DNA from: Symbiodinium natans
Lineage: Eukaryota > Sar > Dinophyceae > Suessiales > Symbiodiniaceae
Direction: 5' to 3'
DNA length: 53,500 nucleotides
NCBI GenBank assembly: GCA_905221605.1
Contig: CAJNDS010000802.1
Coordinates: 659,001-712,500, forward strand
In this document: positions 1 through 12,100 of the stretch, piece by piece
Layout: every line of letters starts with the position of its first letter
Position numbering within the stretch: position 1 is the stretch's first letter
Made by a program: the position numbers and the translations under genes
The notes under the pieces: generated by a model
What the model saw: only the letters and a program-made list of their open reading frames with translations
Database searches by the model: none
What the model was told of the DNA's origin: nothing

Positions 1-679
1 CAATTTGCAGGCGTCGGGGGTCTGACACGGAGATGGCCAGCAATGTGATCTAAAATGGGAGAGCGTGCAGACGTATGCAGAGTCTGACACGCGACCAGGA
101 GATCTTCCACACAACTTGGTGAGGGGCTTCAGCAGCATGGCAGTTGGTTATGGGTTTTGCGGCGAGCACTTTACGTACCCGTAAGCTAGATGATCCGGAG
201 GGGTACATGGGTAGCTAGATCTGGGCAATCCTTGACTGTGAAGTGCGAAAACTGCAGCAGCAATGGGCATCTTATGCATCATGCATCCTTATGCCATCTT
301 GTAAGACATGTGCCATCTCTGATGCGCCATGCCAGCATACGGAGACCGGCACAAGCCAAGGCAATTAGAGGACCTCACGACACACTGCAGCACCAATATC
401 CACTCAATCATGGACACGCCGGGCTCTCAGCCCCATTTTTGAAACGCGAGCAACAAGTGTTGGTGGTTGCGTGAGAATGAGAGTGCGTGAAAGCGAGAGG
501 AGTCAAGACATGCGAACAGTGCTCGTGTGCAGCACCAACAGTACGAAGAAACAGAAGAGAGGAAGAGAGAGGTACCCCAAAGGGAATGGAGGGCGACATC
601 TGTAGGACCGCCTCGATCCGTGCCACCGTCCAGTTCCGCAATGGCCGCGGGCCAGCTTCCATGGCCCAAGAAAGAGAAT

Positions 680-815
680 GAATTAATGAATGAAAATGAA
701 TGAAAACCAATGAATGAAGAAATGAAATGGAATTGAATGAAATGAAACGAAACGAAGTGACGTGAAATGACATGAAATGAAACGAAATGAAAACGAAATG
801 AAATGAAAATAAATG
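680..815. repeat. degenerate GAATGAA/GAAATGAAAC microsatellite
   Basis: About 135 bases of imperfect short tandem units alternating GAATGAA, GAAATGAA and AAACGAAATG. Phe/Ser/His-rich minus-strand frames across it are repeat artefacts. Confidence 0.9.
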
Positions 816-1254
816 CCTTTGCCAAACTTGCGCGACTCAGAGCATCCGTGCCCGTGGACAGCCATTGCTACACGCCTACACCGGAAAAGCCCTGTCCTTC
901 GTCGGGAGAGAGTTTGTACCTGCACGTGAACCCAGGGTCGCTCGCCTCGCCGATTACAACAGCAGCGTGTGCAGGGGAAATCTTCGGCAGAAATGGAACA
1001 CATGGAAGTCCATGGAAGCAGATGGCTTGGGAATGGTGACTACGTAGGAGAGGGAAAGGGACAGTCTTTCGGGGTTCCATGGCATCGCAGACAGCCAGTC
1101 GAATGCCGCCAATCGGGGAATAGAGCGCGCACAGGTAGGAGAGGACTGCATGCTGCACTGAGTGGCGCATGCTGTGTGTGCCACGGCTTGTGTTGCTCAA
1201 GTCCATTTTCATCGTGTGTGCGCACGTGTGATTCTGGGCGCGGGCGCGTGCGTG

Positions 1255-1445
1255 TTCGTGAGTGTGAGGGTGCTGGTGAGCGTGACTGTGAGTGAGAGTG
1301 AGTGTGTGTGTGTGTGTGTGTGCACGTGTTCCACGGTTTGCGTCTCTCAGTGTGCCACCGTGTGAGTGCACCACTGTGTGATCCGTGGTTTGTGTTACTC
1401 AGTGTGCCACCGGGTGTTTCAGAGGGTGTGGGTGTGTGTGCTCCG
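1255..1445. repeat. GT-rich microsatellite with imperfect 50-60 nt repeats
   Basis: A pure (GT)n run near 1300-1322 sits inside a longer GT-rich tract. The phrase CTCAGTGTGCCACCG, preceded by a variant of CCACGGTTTG, occurs at about 1334-1362 and again at about 1385-1413, so an imperfect local duplication lies next to the microsatellite. Confidence 0.75.
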
Positions 1446-1640
1446 TGCGTGCCACTCGCATGCGTGACTCTCGCTCGTGTGCGCCGACACTGTTGCGGGC
1501 GCATGACTATAAGTGCATTCAGGCAGACTTCACTCAAATCGACGGCGGAGAAGTGTCCAAGCGGCAGTCAATGGTTTTGTGTACTTTTGCGCTCGGGGTT
1601 TTGCATTTTCAGCTACGTTTTAGTCACGGCATCCAGACAG

Positions 1641-3790
1641 CAAGGATAACCTCTGAAATCTTCCGAATGCAGCAGCAAGATGACAAGCACTACGCAGATC
1701 TGAGCTTCCGCTTGGACACCAAAGTCGAGAATCAAAACGTGCAACTCGGCCCCCCAACTCCCCAACTGCTATATGTGCGAGCATGGACGCGTCATGACCT
1801 GCCGACATTTGTTTTTTTTTGTCCTTTTCCCCATGACCGTTCGGACACACCCCGGTCTTGAGAGGCACATGCTGACGCTCATTAGTCAGACCGAAACTGT
1901 CGGTGGTTTGACGACCGATGTTGCCAGGTTACGGAGCCTTGGTCCTTTCGGTACTGTGCAATGGTTTCGTACCATCGCTCGAAGGCAACGATGTCACGGC
2001 TTTGGCAGTCGTCGGTAAGCGTCCTGACCCATCATTTGGTCACGTAGTTTCTGCAAGGAAGAGGGTGACGGAAGACGCCAAGATGGTGCTGTCCGAGATC
2101 ACACGAGTTCAGAAGGCATTGCAAGTGGACTACTTGAGCCTTGACTGCCGACATGCTAGAGCTGCTAGGGCTTCAGGGCACCGTCATGAATCCTGTGCGA
2201 GTTGGAATGGTTTCGACAGGTGAGGCCTGAGGCCTCGCAGCTGTTGCTCTGCCCATGTCAATTCCCTAAATGTACTTGAGGCCTCCATCAACCACGCGGT
2301 CACGGATTGGAGCACGGAAAACCAGTGCCAGCGAGGGGAAGGAGCCGGTTTCTCCCCGAGACTGGCTTGAAGAAGGAATGTACCGGCATGTCATAAGCTG
2401 CACATGCTAAAATTTCTGGAGAAATGCTCCCTCTCACACGCTGACAAGCAGAGCCGAGTCGTGCAAGTCATGACTGCAAGCAGCTGAGGAGTTGTAGGGG
2501 TGGAAGATGGTGGGGCGATGACTGTACAGCTCGTGACAGGCACAAGCTTCTGAATGGAATGGGTATGAATGGGTCAAGTTTGCTTAAGGCCTTGAGAGCC
2601 AAGATGTGCCAAGAGTCTAAAAGCATGTCCAGGAGCAGTCATGAGCATCCCTGCTGGGAGGCTTTTCGTCTGCCAACCTCCACTCTGGTGGGAGGCCCAG
2701 CCTGAGCAATCCTCTGCAGGCCTGCAGACAGGCCGAAAAGTCCTCTAAACTCTAAACCTGCTTTCAGGGATAGAATGTCTTGGAAGCTCTTCGGGTGAAA
2801 TGAGCTGAGGCTCGGGCAAAAGTGAGACTATTCTCACTGTACCTTGCCGGCAGGCATTCAGCAACATGTAATGCAAGCTGGCCTGCAGCATTTTGGAGGG
2901 TGTTGTGTTGATAGGGCTGCTCACCACTTTGGCATATGGACTGAGGAGAGTTCGCGCGCCTCAGCTCGCAGCGGTAGAGCGTCCCATCGTGCTTGCATCG
3001 TTGCACTTGATGGGTCATTTGTTGACACTATTCTGTGGCTGTTTCACCAAGGCAAGTCGCTGCGCACGAGTGGCAACGGTGGGCGTAGTCGGGCTCCATC
3101 CAATGTCGTTGTGAGTGCATCTCGTCAAAAACATGGGTGGCTACCGTGCTCCGGCAGCAACATGTCCACCGCAAGGCCCAGGAACCCGACGACATTGTCG
3201 ACGACACTGCCGATTTGCTTCTGGGCGCTGCCGAACAGATGCTGGCTGCATTGATAATATCGGCTGATGGATCATGACAAGGGCATTGGGCAGGTTGCAT
3301 GACGATGGTGCCATGGTGATACATGGACATGCGCTGACACTCAGGAAGAGATACAGGGACATCGGAATTCAGTCTGTGCCTTGCTTGAAGCCCTGCGTCC
3401 TAAGGCCGCAGCACCAGAGTAATTCGAGTCCTAATCAGCTGTGGCACACAGCCACACCAGATCATCTCGGATTCTATTGTCTAGACATTCAGCAATTCCA
3501 GTGCAGACGCAGATGGCGCAATTGGGCCCAGGACAACTTCATAGCCAACTGCGGGGTGCAAACTGTTCCTCGGACCGAGTTAGTTGCAATGCCTGCTGAC
3601 TGTGAATGCTCACCGCCACTGCAGCCAGGTCCGCCAACTCTGCACTGACTAAGCCAGTAAAGAGCGCTCAAAGGGTTGTGCCCTACAGAAACTAAGAGCT
3701 GAGGATGCCTCTTGGGCCGACCTGTCCCTGGAGAAGCTTAGAGAAAAGAAGAAGAAGAAAAAGTCCGTCACCACCAAGGAGGCTCATTGC
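1641..3790 (+). other. candidate coil-coding exons upstream of the ion channel
   Basis: Four separate stretches read like exons of a charged, helical protein. About 1641-1738 is rich in Glu, Gln, Asp and Arg. About 2047-2145 contains the run SEITRVQKALQVDYLSL. About 3138-3254 contains AQEPDDIVDDTADLLLGAAE. About 3700-3785 has a Lys-rich run after WADLSLEKLREK. They lie on the same strand as the channel gene that becomes recognisable at 4341, and could encode its cytoplasmic N-terminus or belong to another gene. No splice junction between them could be fixed. The rest of the interval looks non-coding. Confidence 0.3.
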
Positions 3791-4340
3791 TTCGAGCACT
3801 GACTGCGGCGCTATGCAGCGCAGTGACCTGTGACGTCCTGTGGCAGGAATCCGTGAAGCAACAGTCCGCTCGGGCAGCAAACCTCACCCCGATGGAGACT
3901 TTGCTTCCATGTGCTTCCAGCCTCTTCCAAACAATCCAGATGAGTGAACAGCCCTGGCTTGAACCGAGAAATTTTTTTGTCTGCATGACGGAGCTGTGTA
4001 AATTTCTGCTTGGCATGCCATTTCTGCGAGATGACCTTTTTTCAATGGTGAGAAATTTCTGCAGACTGTAAACTGTAGACGCATAAAACCTGTGTTGTCC
4101 TTTCATGGTTTTTTCGTGTTCAGCTGTTGATTGGAAAGCCGAAAATCGCAGCCCTAGACGTCTTGCCTGGCTGGCTAAGAAGCAGTAGGCCGCCACGCAA
4201 GCAGAGGACAAATTGAAGGAGAAGGCAACGGCGGCCGCCATGAAGAGACAGCACAGAAGCTCAGAAAGGGATCTCAAAGGGATCTCGCAGTGTGAAAAAA
4301 TGTCCATTTCAAATGCAAGGGTTTTGGCTGGAGCTTGCAG

Positions 4341-7300
4341 GTACAATGTGCAGGACTTCTACCGGGACGATGGTTGCGCACAGCGCATCGCCAGACACCC
4401 CTTCTTCGACAATTTGACGTGTCTCAGCAGATGAACGGTGACTCTGCCGTTTCATGGTATGTCCCTACAGACTGCTTGTTTTTACTCCATTGGCAGCTTT
4501 ACGATGCCAAAGCCAAGGATCTTCATTGTCTTGTTGAATTCCATTTGGCTCGGCGTTGAACTTTGGCATGCACCCAATTCTTCCGTCCTTGAAGATGCAC
4601 ATGAACTGCCAGAGCATTGAGAGCTTGCTGGCTGCGATGATGCTTAGGATGCCGATTTGAACCCTGAAACAGTGCTGTGGGATGCGCATCCAGCACCTTG
4701 CTTCCAGCAAATGGAGTGACTGGTGCGTGGAAACGGTGCTTTGCAATAAGCCTTGTTTAGCTTTGAGTAGCCGCTTTATGTTCCTGGAATATGTGACATG
4801 GGTACACGGTACACCTTGTGAAGCTGGCGCGCGGCATGCAAACCCATGGGAGTCGCGCACTCGGGAAGACTTCTCGGGGGCTCACCCTCCAGCGAAGGCA
4901 TTCATCGTCGCTGAGCCTTGTCCGAGAATGAATTTTAAGCTGGTCAATTTGCGCATGTTCTGCTCCGTTGCTGGTAGATTACAAGTACCATATAGCATAG
5001 TATGGTTCGAAGATTGTTCGCGGCCCGGGCTTCGTGAACATTGCAAGGTACTTCTTCTAGCGGCCAAGCACAAGCAACAAGACTCTTCTGCTCCATCTGC
5101 CAGGAGAATTTCTTCTGCTTGTATTTCACGATTGAGATCACGATTCGCTTCCTTGCGTTTCAAAAGAAATGGCAAGCATTCAGGGACTTTTGGCGCCTTG
5201 CCTATATTCATGCGCGGACAACTTGTTTTCTGCATCAGCAAAACCCTCACGGCTGAGCGCCTGCAACAAATTGCAAAGGTTCAACTTCGATTTTGCCTTG
5301 GCGATTCTCATAATTGCTTCTTTGCTGCCGTTGTGCGAGCGACGCGGTGCGTCATAGAGCCATTAGAGCCCAACTTGCCCACTGTGTTCTCACAGTCCAA
5401 AGAACGATGCGTTTTGAGGTTGAGACGTGGATTACTCCACTGGTGCTGCTTCTTGCTGGCGGATCAAGCACCCTGCCTGAGGGATCCTCGCTGCTTCGCC
5501 TCATCCGGCTGGTCAGGCCGTTCGTCACGTCATTTTTTGTGCCTGGGGCAGGTCCAAATTCACCGATGCAAATGCGGGCAGCTTGCTGGTTTGGCGAGAG
5601 ATGTTGTTCCGGCAGGCTGGTCAGACTGACGCGACTCACGCGACTGCTGCGATCTTTCCCGGAGCTCATGATCATCGTTAAAGGCTTGGCGTTTGCCGCA
5701 AGATCGGTTTGTGCTCCTTGGAAGCCTGGGCTTCTGCAAGGTGGCATGTGGAGCACAAAAGCAAAGTCAGCAGCTGCAGGGCACAGAGCCGTCTTTGAGA
5801 CAACCAAGGTTTTCTCCTTGCTTTGGGCTTCTTGGCTGATTTGTGCTGATCGCGTATTCTGCACGACATGCATTTGAATTCACGAGCGATCACGGCTGGT
5901 AGTTTTCATCGCGTTGCATCGTAGCTGGTAGTTTTCATCGTGTTGCATCGTAGCACACTCGTCTGGTGTAACATATTCCTGATCGCGGGGCGTAGGCTGC
6001 GACAGGCCCGGGGAGGCCGGCAGGCGATGCGGGGGTGAATGTAATTGGGCCAGAATCATCGAAAGCATGACAAAACGAGAAGACTCTTGCAAAGTTACTG
6101 TCGACGGTGAGCACGACCTGATGCCTGAAGATTGGAAGTCGATGGTGTTGATGACGAATCGTCGTTAAGAGACTCCTGATTCTAGCGTTTGGAGTTGAAT
6201 TGTAGATACTTCCAGTCGAATGGCGCGGCGCTACCGCGCGAGACATGACCGTCAGCGGAGACGGCCCGAGACCGGGACGAGAATCGTTTGGTCTGGGCAA
6301 GTTTTTGCTGTGTTGTTTCTGTAGTTTCTGTTGAGTATTTCGAGCGAAGCGCAAAAACAACTTGGTTTTGGCTGGCTTTGGCTGTACCAAAACAACAACA
6401 TGGACGGTTTAGGTGGTATTTTCGATAGAACAGGGGGGGTACCCATACATGTTTTCTACTCTTGTATTCATACGTGATTTTGTGACGTGTATCAACAAAT
6501 ATCTACACACATGGCTTGTATTCACACTTATACTTGTAGCCCACCATCCCCGGGCCTTCTGATGCGCAAGGGTTCATAAACTCAACAAGTGACACACGGA
6601 GTCGAAACTCGCTCTTCCGTTGTGGTAAGCGAATTCGTTCTACTAGTTGCCGGGTCGGCCCTGTATAAAAGAAAACTCATATAGTTATGTAAAGAACAAC
6701 TAAACCTGTTCCCGGCCCGATTACATTCACTATTTGCGATTGAGTTGTCTTTGTATTTCGGTTTTGCACCAGCGATTGTATGCAAACATGTGTCCACGAG
6801 GTGCCCGAGTGCCTCTTTCCCTTTGTCATCTGCCCCCCATCTCTCATGCTTCTTCCTTTCCCTTAATCATCCTGAATCGCTGTGGGAGGGATCCTTCGGA
6901 GAGCCCTCCCCCGACCGGTGCATTCGTTCTGGTGCATTTGCTTGCCCATTCACACGCTGAGGCAAATAGCGCAGGCCTTGGTTGCTGTCAACTTATTTGT
7001 GCCGTTTCCATCTTTGCGAGACTCAGTTGGGAGTTTGCCCACGGAGTGCGGGGGGGGGGCTCCTCTCCATTTTGGGGTGTGGTGAAGCTTAAGCCACCTG
7101 CAGGCATACCCCTACGCTTCAAACGAGCATGTCAGCTTCGCATTTTCATCCCAACCATTTGCAAACCAGGATTGTTCAACGTCCGACGCCTGTTCCCACC
7201 CGAGGCCATAATTACCTACGCGTTTGCCATTCTCTTCAAGCAGCTTACTGAAGGGAGCACGGTTGGAACCACACTCTTCCAATCAGTGCCAGAGTCTCTG

Positions 7301-9148
7301 AATACGCTGTTGCTGCCAGCGGTTTTTGGAGCCAATGCCGAAGTCATCAACCAGATCCCTGACTTGATGGCGTAGGTGTATGCGAAAGCAAAGTCGCCTT
7401 GGGTTAGCTTGTGAGCTTGACCTATCCGGTGCGAGGCTGTCCCGTTCCGATGGGCTTGTTAGACCAGGTGCTGAGGGGTGAAGATAGCGCAAGAGATTGT
7501 ATGGGAATCCATCTAGATTTAAAAGGAACCATGGGGACCATGTGCAACCCTGCACACAAGGCTGTGCGCACACTTGCCTGAGGATTACAAACGGAAATCC
7601 TGGACTCTGGCCTCTCATTGTTTTCTTCATGGCTCTAGTGCCAAGCCGAGAATGGATCAAGTCACTTGTGCTGTCCACGTACTCTGCCAATGCCAATGCT
7701 CAGAACTCCATATTTGTTTAGCAAGGTGTCGGTGACAATCATGTACATGCTTTTGGGTGTCCTGGTCGATGTTATTGGGGCAGTGGCCGCCACTGCCCCT
7801 CAGCCGCAGACTCCAACACGGCTTCCTGAATGCAGCTGTCCCCTTATTGATACACTGGACCAGCAGAATGCCACAACAGCTGGCTGTTCCAGGAAAAGCA
7901 GAAGATCGAGATTTCCTACATCGTCGGTCAGTTGAGGGAAGAGTTGGAAAAGATGTCGATAGTGCCCGAGGACAGACAGCGATTTCACCCCAAGCTCCCA
8001 CACCATGTAGCACAAAAGTGACAAATGCTAGGACATGACATTGAACCAGTGCCTCGGCTGAGTTCCAAGACAGTCTAAGTCTCTAAGTTGGCTTGCCAGA
8101 ACTTACATGCCTACGAATGGGCAAAGCAAGACTTGTGGCCACGATCAGGCAAGACTTCCAGAACCTTGTGATGGAGCCGGGGGTGGTACGAGTCATGCAA
8201 GATGCGGGTGTGAACGTGGACGCGCCTTGGTGCTTGCATGGAACTCCTTGGCCCTGGCACGTAGGAGCGATGTGCGATTAGGCATGTTGTAAGAAACGCG
8301 GTCCTCGTCGATCCTTCACATCCAAAGATTGACCCGGCTCCAACATCCGTAAACTTCCCCGAGCCCCAGAAGTTTGGCTTTATCTTCACTAGATGTCTGA
8401 ATTGTTGTGAAGCCCGAGCGGCCCGAGCAGTACCCGACATGCTTCGTGATTGTGCTCAAGGGTATAGTTCGGAAAGTCTGAAGCATATCTGTAGATTGTG
8501 GGGTGGGGAGGGGCAACAGGTTGCCCAACTTTGGGCTGATTGATGTCTTTAAGTCTTTGGCAGACTGGCCAAAATAAACGGCAACGAGTTGACCTGGCAG
8601 TGACTGCGTGCCACGAGCATAACAGCCGCAAGCAGGAACAAGGCACTTAACAAACAAAAACAGGAAAAGGAATCCCCAGTAAGCGAATTCCCTTGCACCC
8701 CCTTGACAAGAAGGGCAGCCACCAAGGCAGCCTCTAATGCGCAGGAGCATATGGCCCTGTAGTCTCTATGACTCTATGCGAAGCAAATAGAATTTACCAC
8801 ACTTTACCTTCTGAGGTATTTGCTGACATGCTGGACTTGGTCTGGGAAGACTCCAGCAAGACGTCTGGAAACATCACCTTCACCGATCTCGTAAATCTGG
8901 TCCTCAACATGCGAGGTTCGAACCCCGCCACAGTGAAGGCGCGGAGTGACACCTCTTTCCGAATTCCCATGTGAAATCTTAGACCTGACCCCACGCAAAC
9001 AGATAGATGCTAAGCGGCATGCTGTGCAGAGTTGCCGCCAGGACTGCAAGGAGCAGATCCGGGTGACGAACTCTTTCATGAGACGCTGCTTTTTGGAGTT
9101 GTCCGACGAGCTGGACGTGACGCTGCTGCCAGACATGCGCATGTTCTA
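4341..9148 (+). CDS. voltage-gated cation channel, multi-exon, six-TM with C-terminal EF-hand-like region
   Basis: Single Ion_trans-type channel split by short introns. Pre-S1 exon 4341-4418 (NVQDFYRDDGCAQRIARHP). S1 exon 4518-4569 joins as DNLTIFIVLLNSIWLGVEL. S1-S2 loop exon from 4648 (DADLNPETVLWDAHP). S2 exon 5104-5192 (ENFFCLYFTIEITIRFLAF). S3 exons 5279-5315 and 5419-5516 join as WFNFDFALAILIIVETWI. S4 joins 5516 to 5625 as LLRLIRLVRLTRLTRLLR, with regularly spaced arginines, followed by FPELMIIVKG in the S4-S5 linker. S5 start from 5809; S5 end plus pore from about 7208 to 7371 (IITYAFAILFKQL, VPESLNTLLLPAVFG). S6 exons 7583-7637 and 7726-7794 (ALVSVTIMYMLLGVLVDVIG). C-terminal exons 7893-8000, about 8145-8230 and 8812-8939 (GNITFTDLVNLVLNMRGSN) resemble the EF-hand-like tail usual in dinoflagellate channels; 8988-9148 is a probable further exon. 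Unresolved: the true N-terminus, the exon just before S2, the S5 junction and the last exon. Ion selectivity cannot be assigned. No frameshift is needed in the joined parts, so it may be functional. Confidence 0.8.
4419..4517 (+). other. channel intron, GT-AG, 99 nt
   Basis: The donor follows AATTTGAC and the acceptor precedes GATCTTC. Joining restores codon ACG and gives DNLTIFIVLLNS at the start of S1. Confidence 0.75.
4570..4647 (+). other. channel intron, GC-AG, 78 nt
   Basis: The donor is GCACCC after CTTTGGCAT and the acceptor TTAG precedes GATGCC. The join reads GVELWHDADLNPETVLWDAH, the expected S1-S2 loop. Confidence 0.65.
5193..5278 (+). other. channel intron, GC-AG, 86 nt
   Basis: The donor GCGCC follows GGGACTTTTG and the acceptor CAAAG precedes GTTCAAC. 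The join gives FRDFWFNFDFALAIL across S2-S3. Confidence 0.75.
5316..5418 (+). other. channel intron, GC-AG, 103 nt
   Basis: The donor GCTTCT follows CTCATAATT and the acceptor TTTTGAG precedes GTTGAGACG. The join gives ALAILIIVETWITPLV in S3. Confidence 0.75.
5517..5624 (+). other. channel intron in S4, GC-AG, 108 nt, flanked by a 10-nt direct repeat
   Basis: GGCTGGTCAG occurs at 5507-5516 and 5615-5624. Cutting at 5517/5624 or at 5508/5615 gives the same protein and a GC-AG intron either way. The join completes the arginine ladder of the S4 voltage sensor. Confidence 0.8.
5707..5808 (+). other. channel intron, GT-AG, 102 nt
   Basis: The donor GTTTGTGC follows GCAAGATCG and the acceptor ACCAAG precedes GTTTTCTCC. 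The join reads AFAARSVFSLLWAS, a plausible start of S5. The next junction, to the exon at about 7208, was not resolved. Confidence 0.55.
5895..5952. repeat. 29-nt tandem duplication in a long channel intron
   Basis: GCTGGTAGTTTTCATCG begins at 5895 and 5924, and the two 29-nt units differ at one base. It lies in the roughly 1.4-kb interval between the first S5 exon and the pore exon; nothing else was recognised in 5960-7200. Confidence 0.85.
7372..7582 (+). other. channel intron, GT-AG, 211 nt
   Basis: The donor GTAGGT follows TTGATGGC and the acceptor CCTGAG precedes GATTACAAAC. The join reads IPDLMAITNGNPGLWPLIV between the pore loop and S6. Confidence 0.7.
7638..7725 (+). other. channel intron in S6, GT-AG, 88 nt
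   Basis: The donor GTGCCAAG follows ATGGCTCTA and the acceptor AGCAAG precedes GTGTCGGTG. The join gives FFMALVSVTIMYMLLGVLVD. Confidence 0.8.
7795..7892 (+). other. channel intron, GC-AG, 98 nt
   Basis: The donor GCCCCTCAG follows GCCGCCACT and the acceptor GTTCCAG precedes GAAAAGCAG. The join gives GAVAATEKQKIEISYIV, the usual sequence after S6 in this channel type. Confidence 0.8.
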
Positions 9149-9159
9149 GAATGTTCATG

Positions 9160-12100
9160 CAATATGCGGGCTTGGCAATCGCATGCTCCTGTTTTACGCC
9201 AAGGAAAGATTCTCCCAAGTCCGCACTGACATCCAGAACACCATTGATGACTACAATGATGACGACGATCCCACTGAATCGCAAAATGTAGCTTTTCAGA
9301 GCTACGAGGTGGAGGTAGTAGACATAGGCCGACGAATGGAAGCAACTGCAGCTTCAGCACCTGGAACCGCCGAAGATTAATCTTCGAGGAAAGAAGTTGT
9401 TCATAATCACGGTTTCCGTGGGCGAAGCATGTCTACAAAATGCACGGATGCCGTGTTGAAAGTGTTAGTTGAAAGTGTTAGTGCCTCGCGATGCAAGACG
9501 TATGCTTTCCCACTCACGTCGCTGAAAACTGGGTTGAAATTTGGGCGAGAAGAGGTCCGAAGTATTGGGGTTCTGATGTTTGGGGACGGCAAGCAAGGAA
9601 GCAGGCGGTTAAATACTGTAGCCTTTGAGAGACAACGCCCAAACTTCGTCCAGACACATGGCAAGGTTGTCAACGCAAGTGCCAGTGGTTTGGCTGCAAA
9701 GCAGTCCACGCCGAAGGTAACGAAGGAATTGCACCTTGAAACCAATGCGAAGCAGGAGAGGGTGCTGCCTTTGTCAATTTGTGCTGCGATTGAGATTGCA
9801 GCGGGCTGACAAAAACTCCAGCGCGAGTGATCAGACACGAATACAACAGGGAAACCGCAGCTGGCATGAGATCCTAGCCTGACACCGAGCAGAGCCAGTC
9901 GGCACAGGGACGCATGGCGTCAGCAAAGAGGGTGATCAAAAGAAGTCAAGGCCCTAAACCTTTATTCGGAGCTTTCGCGATAGGTCTTGCTCACGAAGCA
10001 TCTCTTCGTAGTTTATTCCAAAAGAGCTGTGGACCTCTCGGGGCCGATAATTTCTCAGGCCAACGGGGAAGCTGCATCATCAGCCAGTTTCAGCAAGAAT
10101 CCAGGTAACCACAAAGAAGTCGGGGCCTGGGCCAGGGCTGCCCTGTTGAGAACGAACTGGCTGTGCAAGGAACGGTGGGGCTCTGTCGGGAACATGAGAG
10201 GGCCCCGGGCGAAAGCAAAGGCCACATGTTGTTATGGAGCACAACAGGCATGAATAGCAATTTAGGTACGAGTACGTTCGCCTGTCCCCGCTGTGTTTGT
10301 GGCGGCGACATGAAGCAAAGTCGCTGCACTTGGTGGAGGGGGTGGCGGGGCACTATGGGTGCAGCGGGAGATGTGGTAGCAAGAAAGGCGATGGAGGAGG
10401 AAAAAAAGAAACCCCCGCACTTGAGCTGAGGCTTCTCATGTTGAAACAAGTTCTAAAGCAAGGTTTGGAGAACACGGTTGTGAGTTTGAGCAGGGGTCGC
10501 TGATGGTAGTGGCAGATGCGATCAAAGGGGTCTTGGAGACGTTTCATGCGGGGTGTCAGCCAAGGGGTGCAAGTCGTAGGGGATGCGCTCAAGGCGGAAC
10601 AGTGTTGGGCAAAGAAGACAAACCAAGAGAGCCAACGAAGCTTCATGCTCTTAGATGAAAGGAAAGGCAGATAAGTAATAGTTTTTCACGCTATCCTGCT
10701 TATACCTCAGCAAGTCATCAGGGCACATCATTCAGTTTAGGCATGCCAAACCGCGCCAAAAACCTAGCACTTACCCAACCTCACCACAAGAAGCAAGCAT
10801 AAAGGGACAAACGCATCCCCAGACGAGCTGCCATTGAGCCATGCGGAGAGTGGTGCGTCCGACTTCATTCATCCTTGCGGTGCCTTTTCGGAGAGAGCAC
10901 CAAGAAACCTGCATCACCCTCTCATGGAGCAGTTAGACCAGTTAAGAATATTTTGCAGATGCTGCCAAGATGGCTGCTGCTGTCTTCCTGCACCGCAATG
11001 TGTGAGAGTCAAGCGAGGTGGGACTACTTGGCACCGCCTCCGTGGTGTCGTTTGTAACCGGGCCCCGCCTACAGCATACTGGCAGGCTGCTTCGACTCGA
11101 ACTTATGGACACAAGCTTGTGGAGCTGTCGTTGTTGGTCGAATCCATTTTGTTGCTCGTCTGGCTGCTTTTCGCTTGTCGCTTCTGGCATGGAAGGAGGC
11201 AGTGTTGACAGGAGTTTTGTTCCAAGGAAAGCACCTCGTGGAAGTTCGCGTCGTGCTAGCGAAGGATCTGACAAAGGAGGTGCTGCCTTGGTTATGCCTG
11301 CACTTTCTCGAGTAGAGAACGGGCTTTGGGTTTCAAGTCCAAGGTTGGAAACTTCAGCAAACACCTTTGTTCCGAAAACTTCAGGACACTTGAGAGAGAA
11401 TAAATTAAAGCAAAAGAAGTTGAACAATTATCGGTGCACACATTGTGATTCTGACTCTCCGACTATCTGTGTCGAGTCTACTTTGAAGTTGGAGCGTCTC
11501 TGGCATCAGTATTGGCCCGCGTTGAACGGGTCCGGCAAGTTCAGCCCGCACCCCCCACTTGCCTGCCATGGCAGATTCGTGTCAGAGACCTTTTGATGTC
11601 CCATGGGACCCCGCTCACTCTTGAAAACATCTCAGCCCGGGTTTGACTGGGTGGGGGTTGGGTATCCAGCCTCGCTCCACATGGCAAACTTGTTGAGCAA
11701 CAAATACCAAGAGCATCAAGTACGACAATGGTTGACAACCAAAAGTGCCTTTGGGCATTGCACGCTAGAGAAGTTCATGAGTTAATTGACAGCAAGAAGG
11801 ACGCAAGCCGTCGGCGCGTTTTCTCTCCAATGGGGTCGCAATACTGGAATCGGCATAGCCCGGTCATATTCGATCCTGCCTGCCTCCAACGGAAGGATTG
11901 CTCGCAAATCTCGCCAGCCCTGTCTGAGAAGCTTGAGGAGTCGTCTACGTGTGCACGGGGCCCTCGTGCAAAGCTGATGGAGCACAAGGTGGGTAAAAGG
12001 GCCATGGCAGAGCTGCGCCACAGGCGCTACATTACCAAAACAGCCCTTTCCGGTGATGCCCACTCTGGAGAGGCTGTTTGCAGATGCTCCGCAGCGCGGC

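Larger units (their letters stand above)
1..1600. other. gene-poor flank with simple repeats
   Basis: No coding region can be supported here. Open frames exist on both strands, but their translations are low-complexity readings of repeats (His/Thr/Ser-rich on the minus strand, Cys/Val-rich on the plus strand) without recognisable motifs. The stretch holds the GAAATGAA-type satellite and the GT-rich tract listed separately. Confidence 0.6.

Noticed and set aside
1040-1537. 165-aa His/Thr/Ser-rich minus-strand frame
   Set aside because: It is the complement of the GT-rich microsatellite; its periodic HTHTHT composition follows directly from the repeat.
5880-6730. Separate gene within the long channel intron
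   Set aside because: Minus-strand frames (for example 5935-6390) have no motif, and the interval lies between two exons that encode adjoining parts of the same channel.
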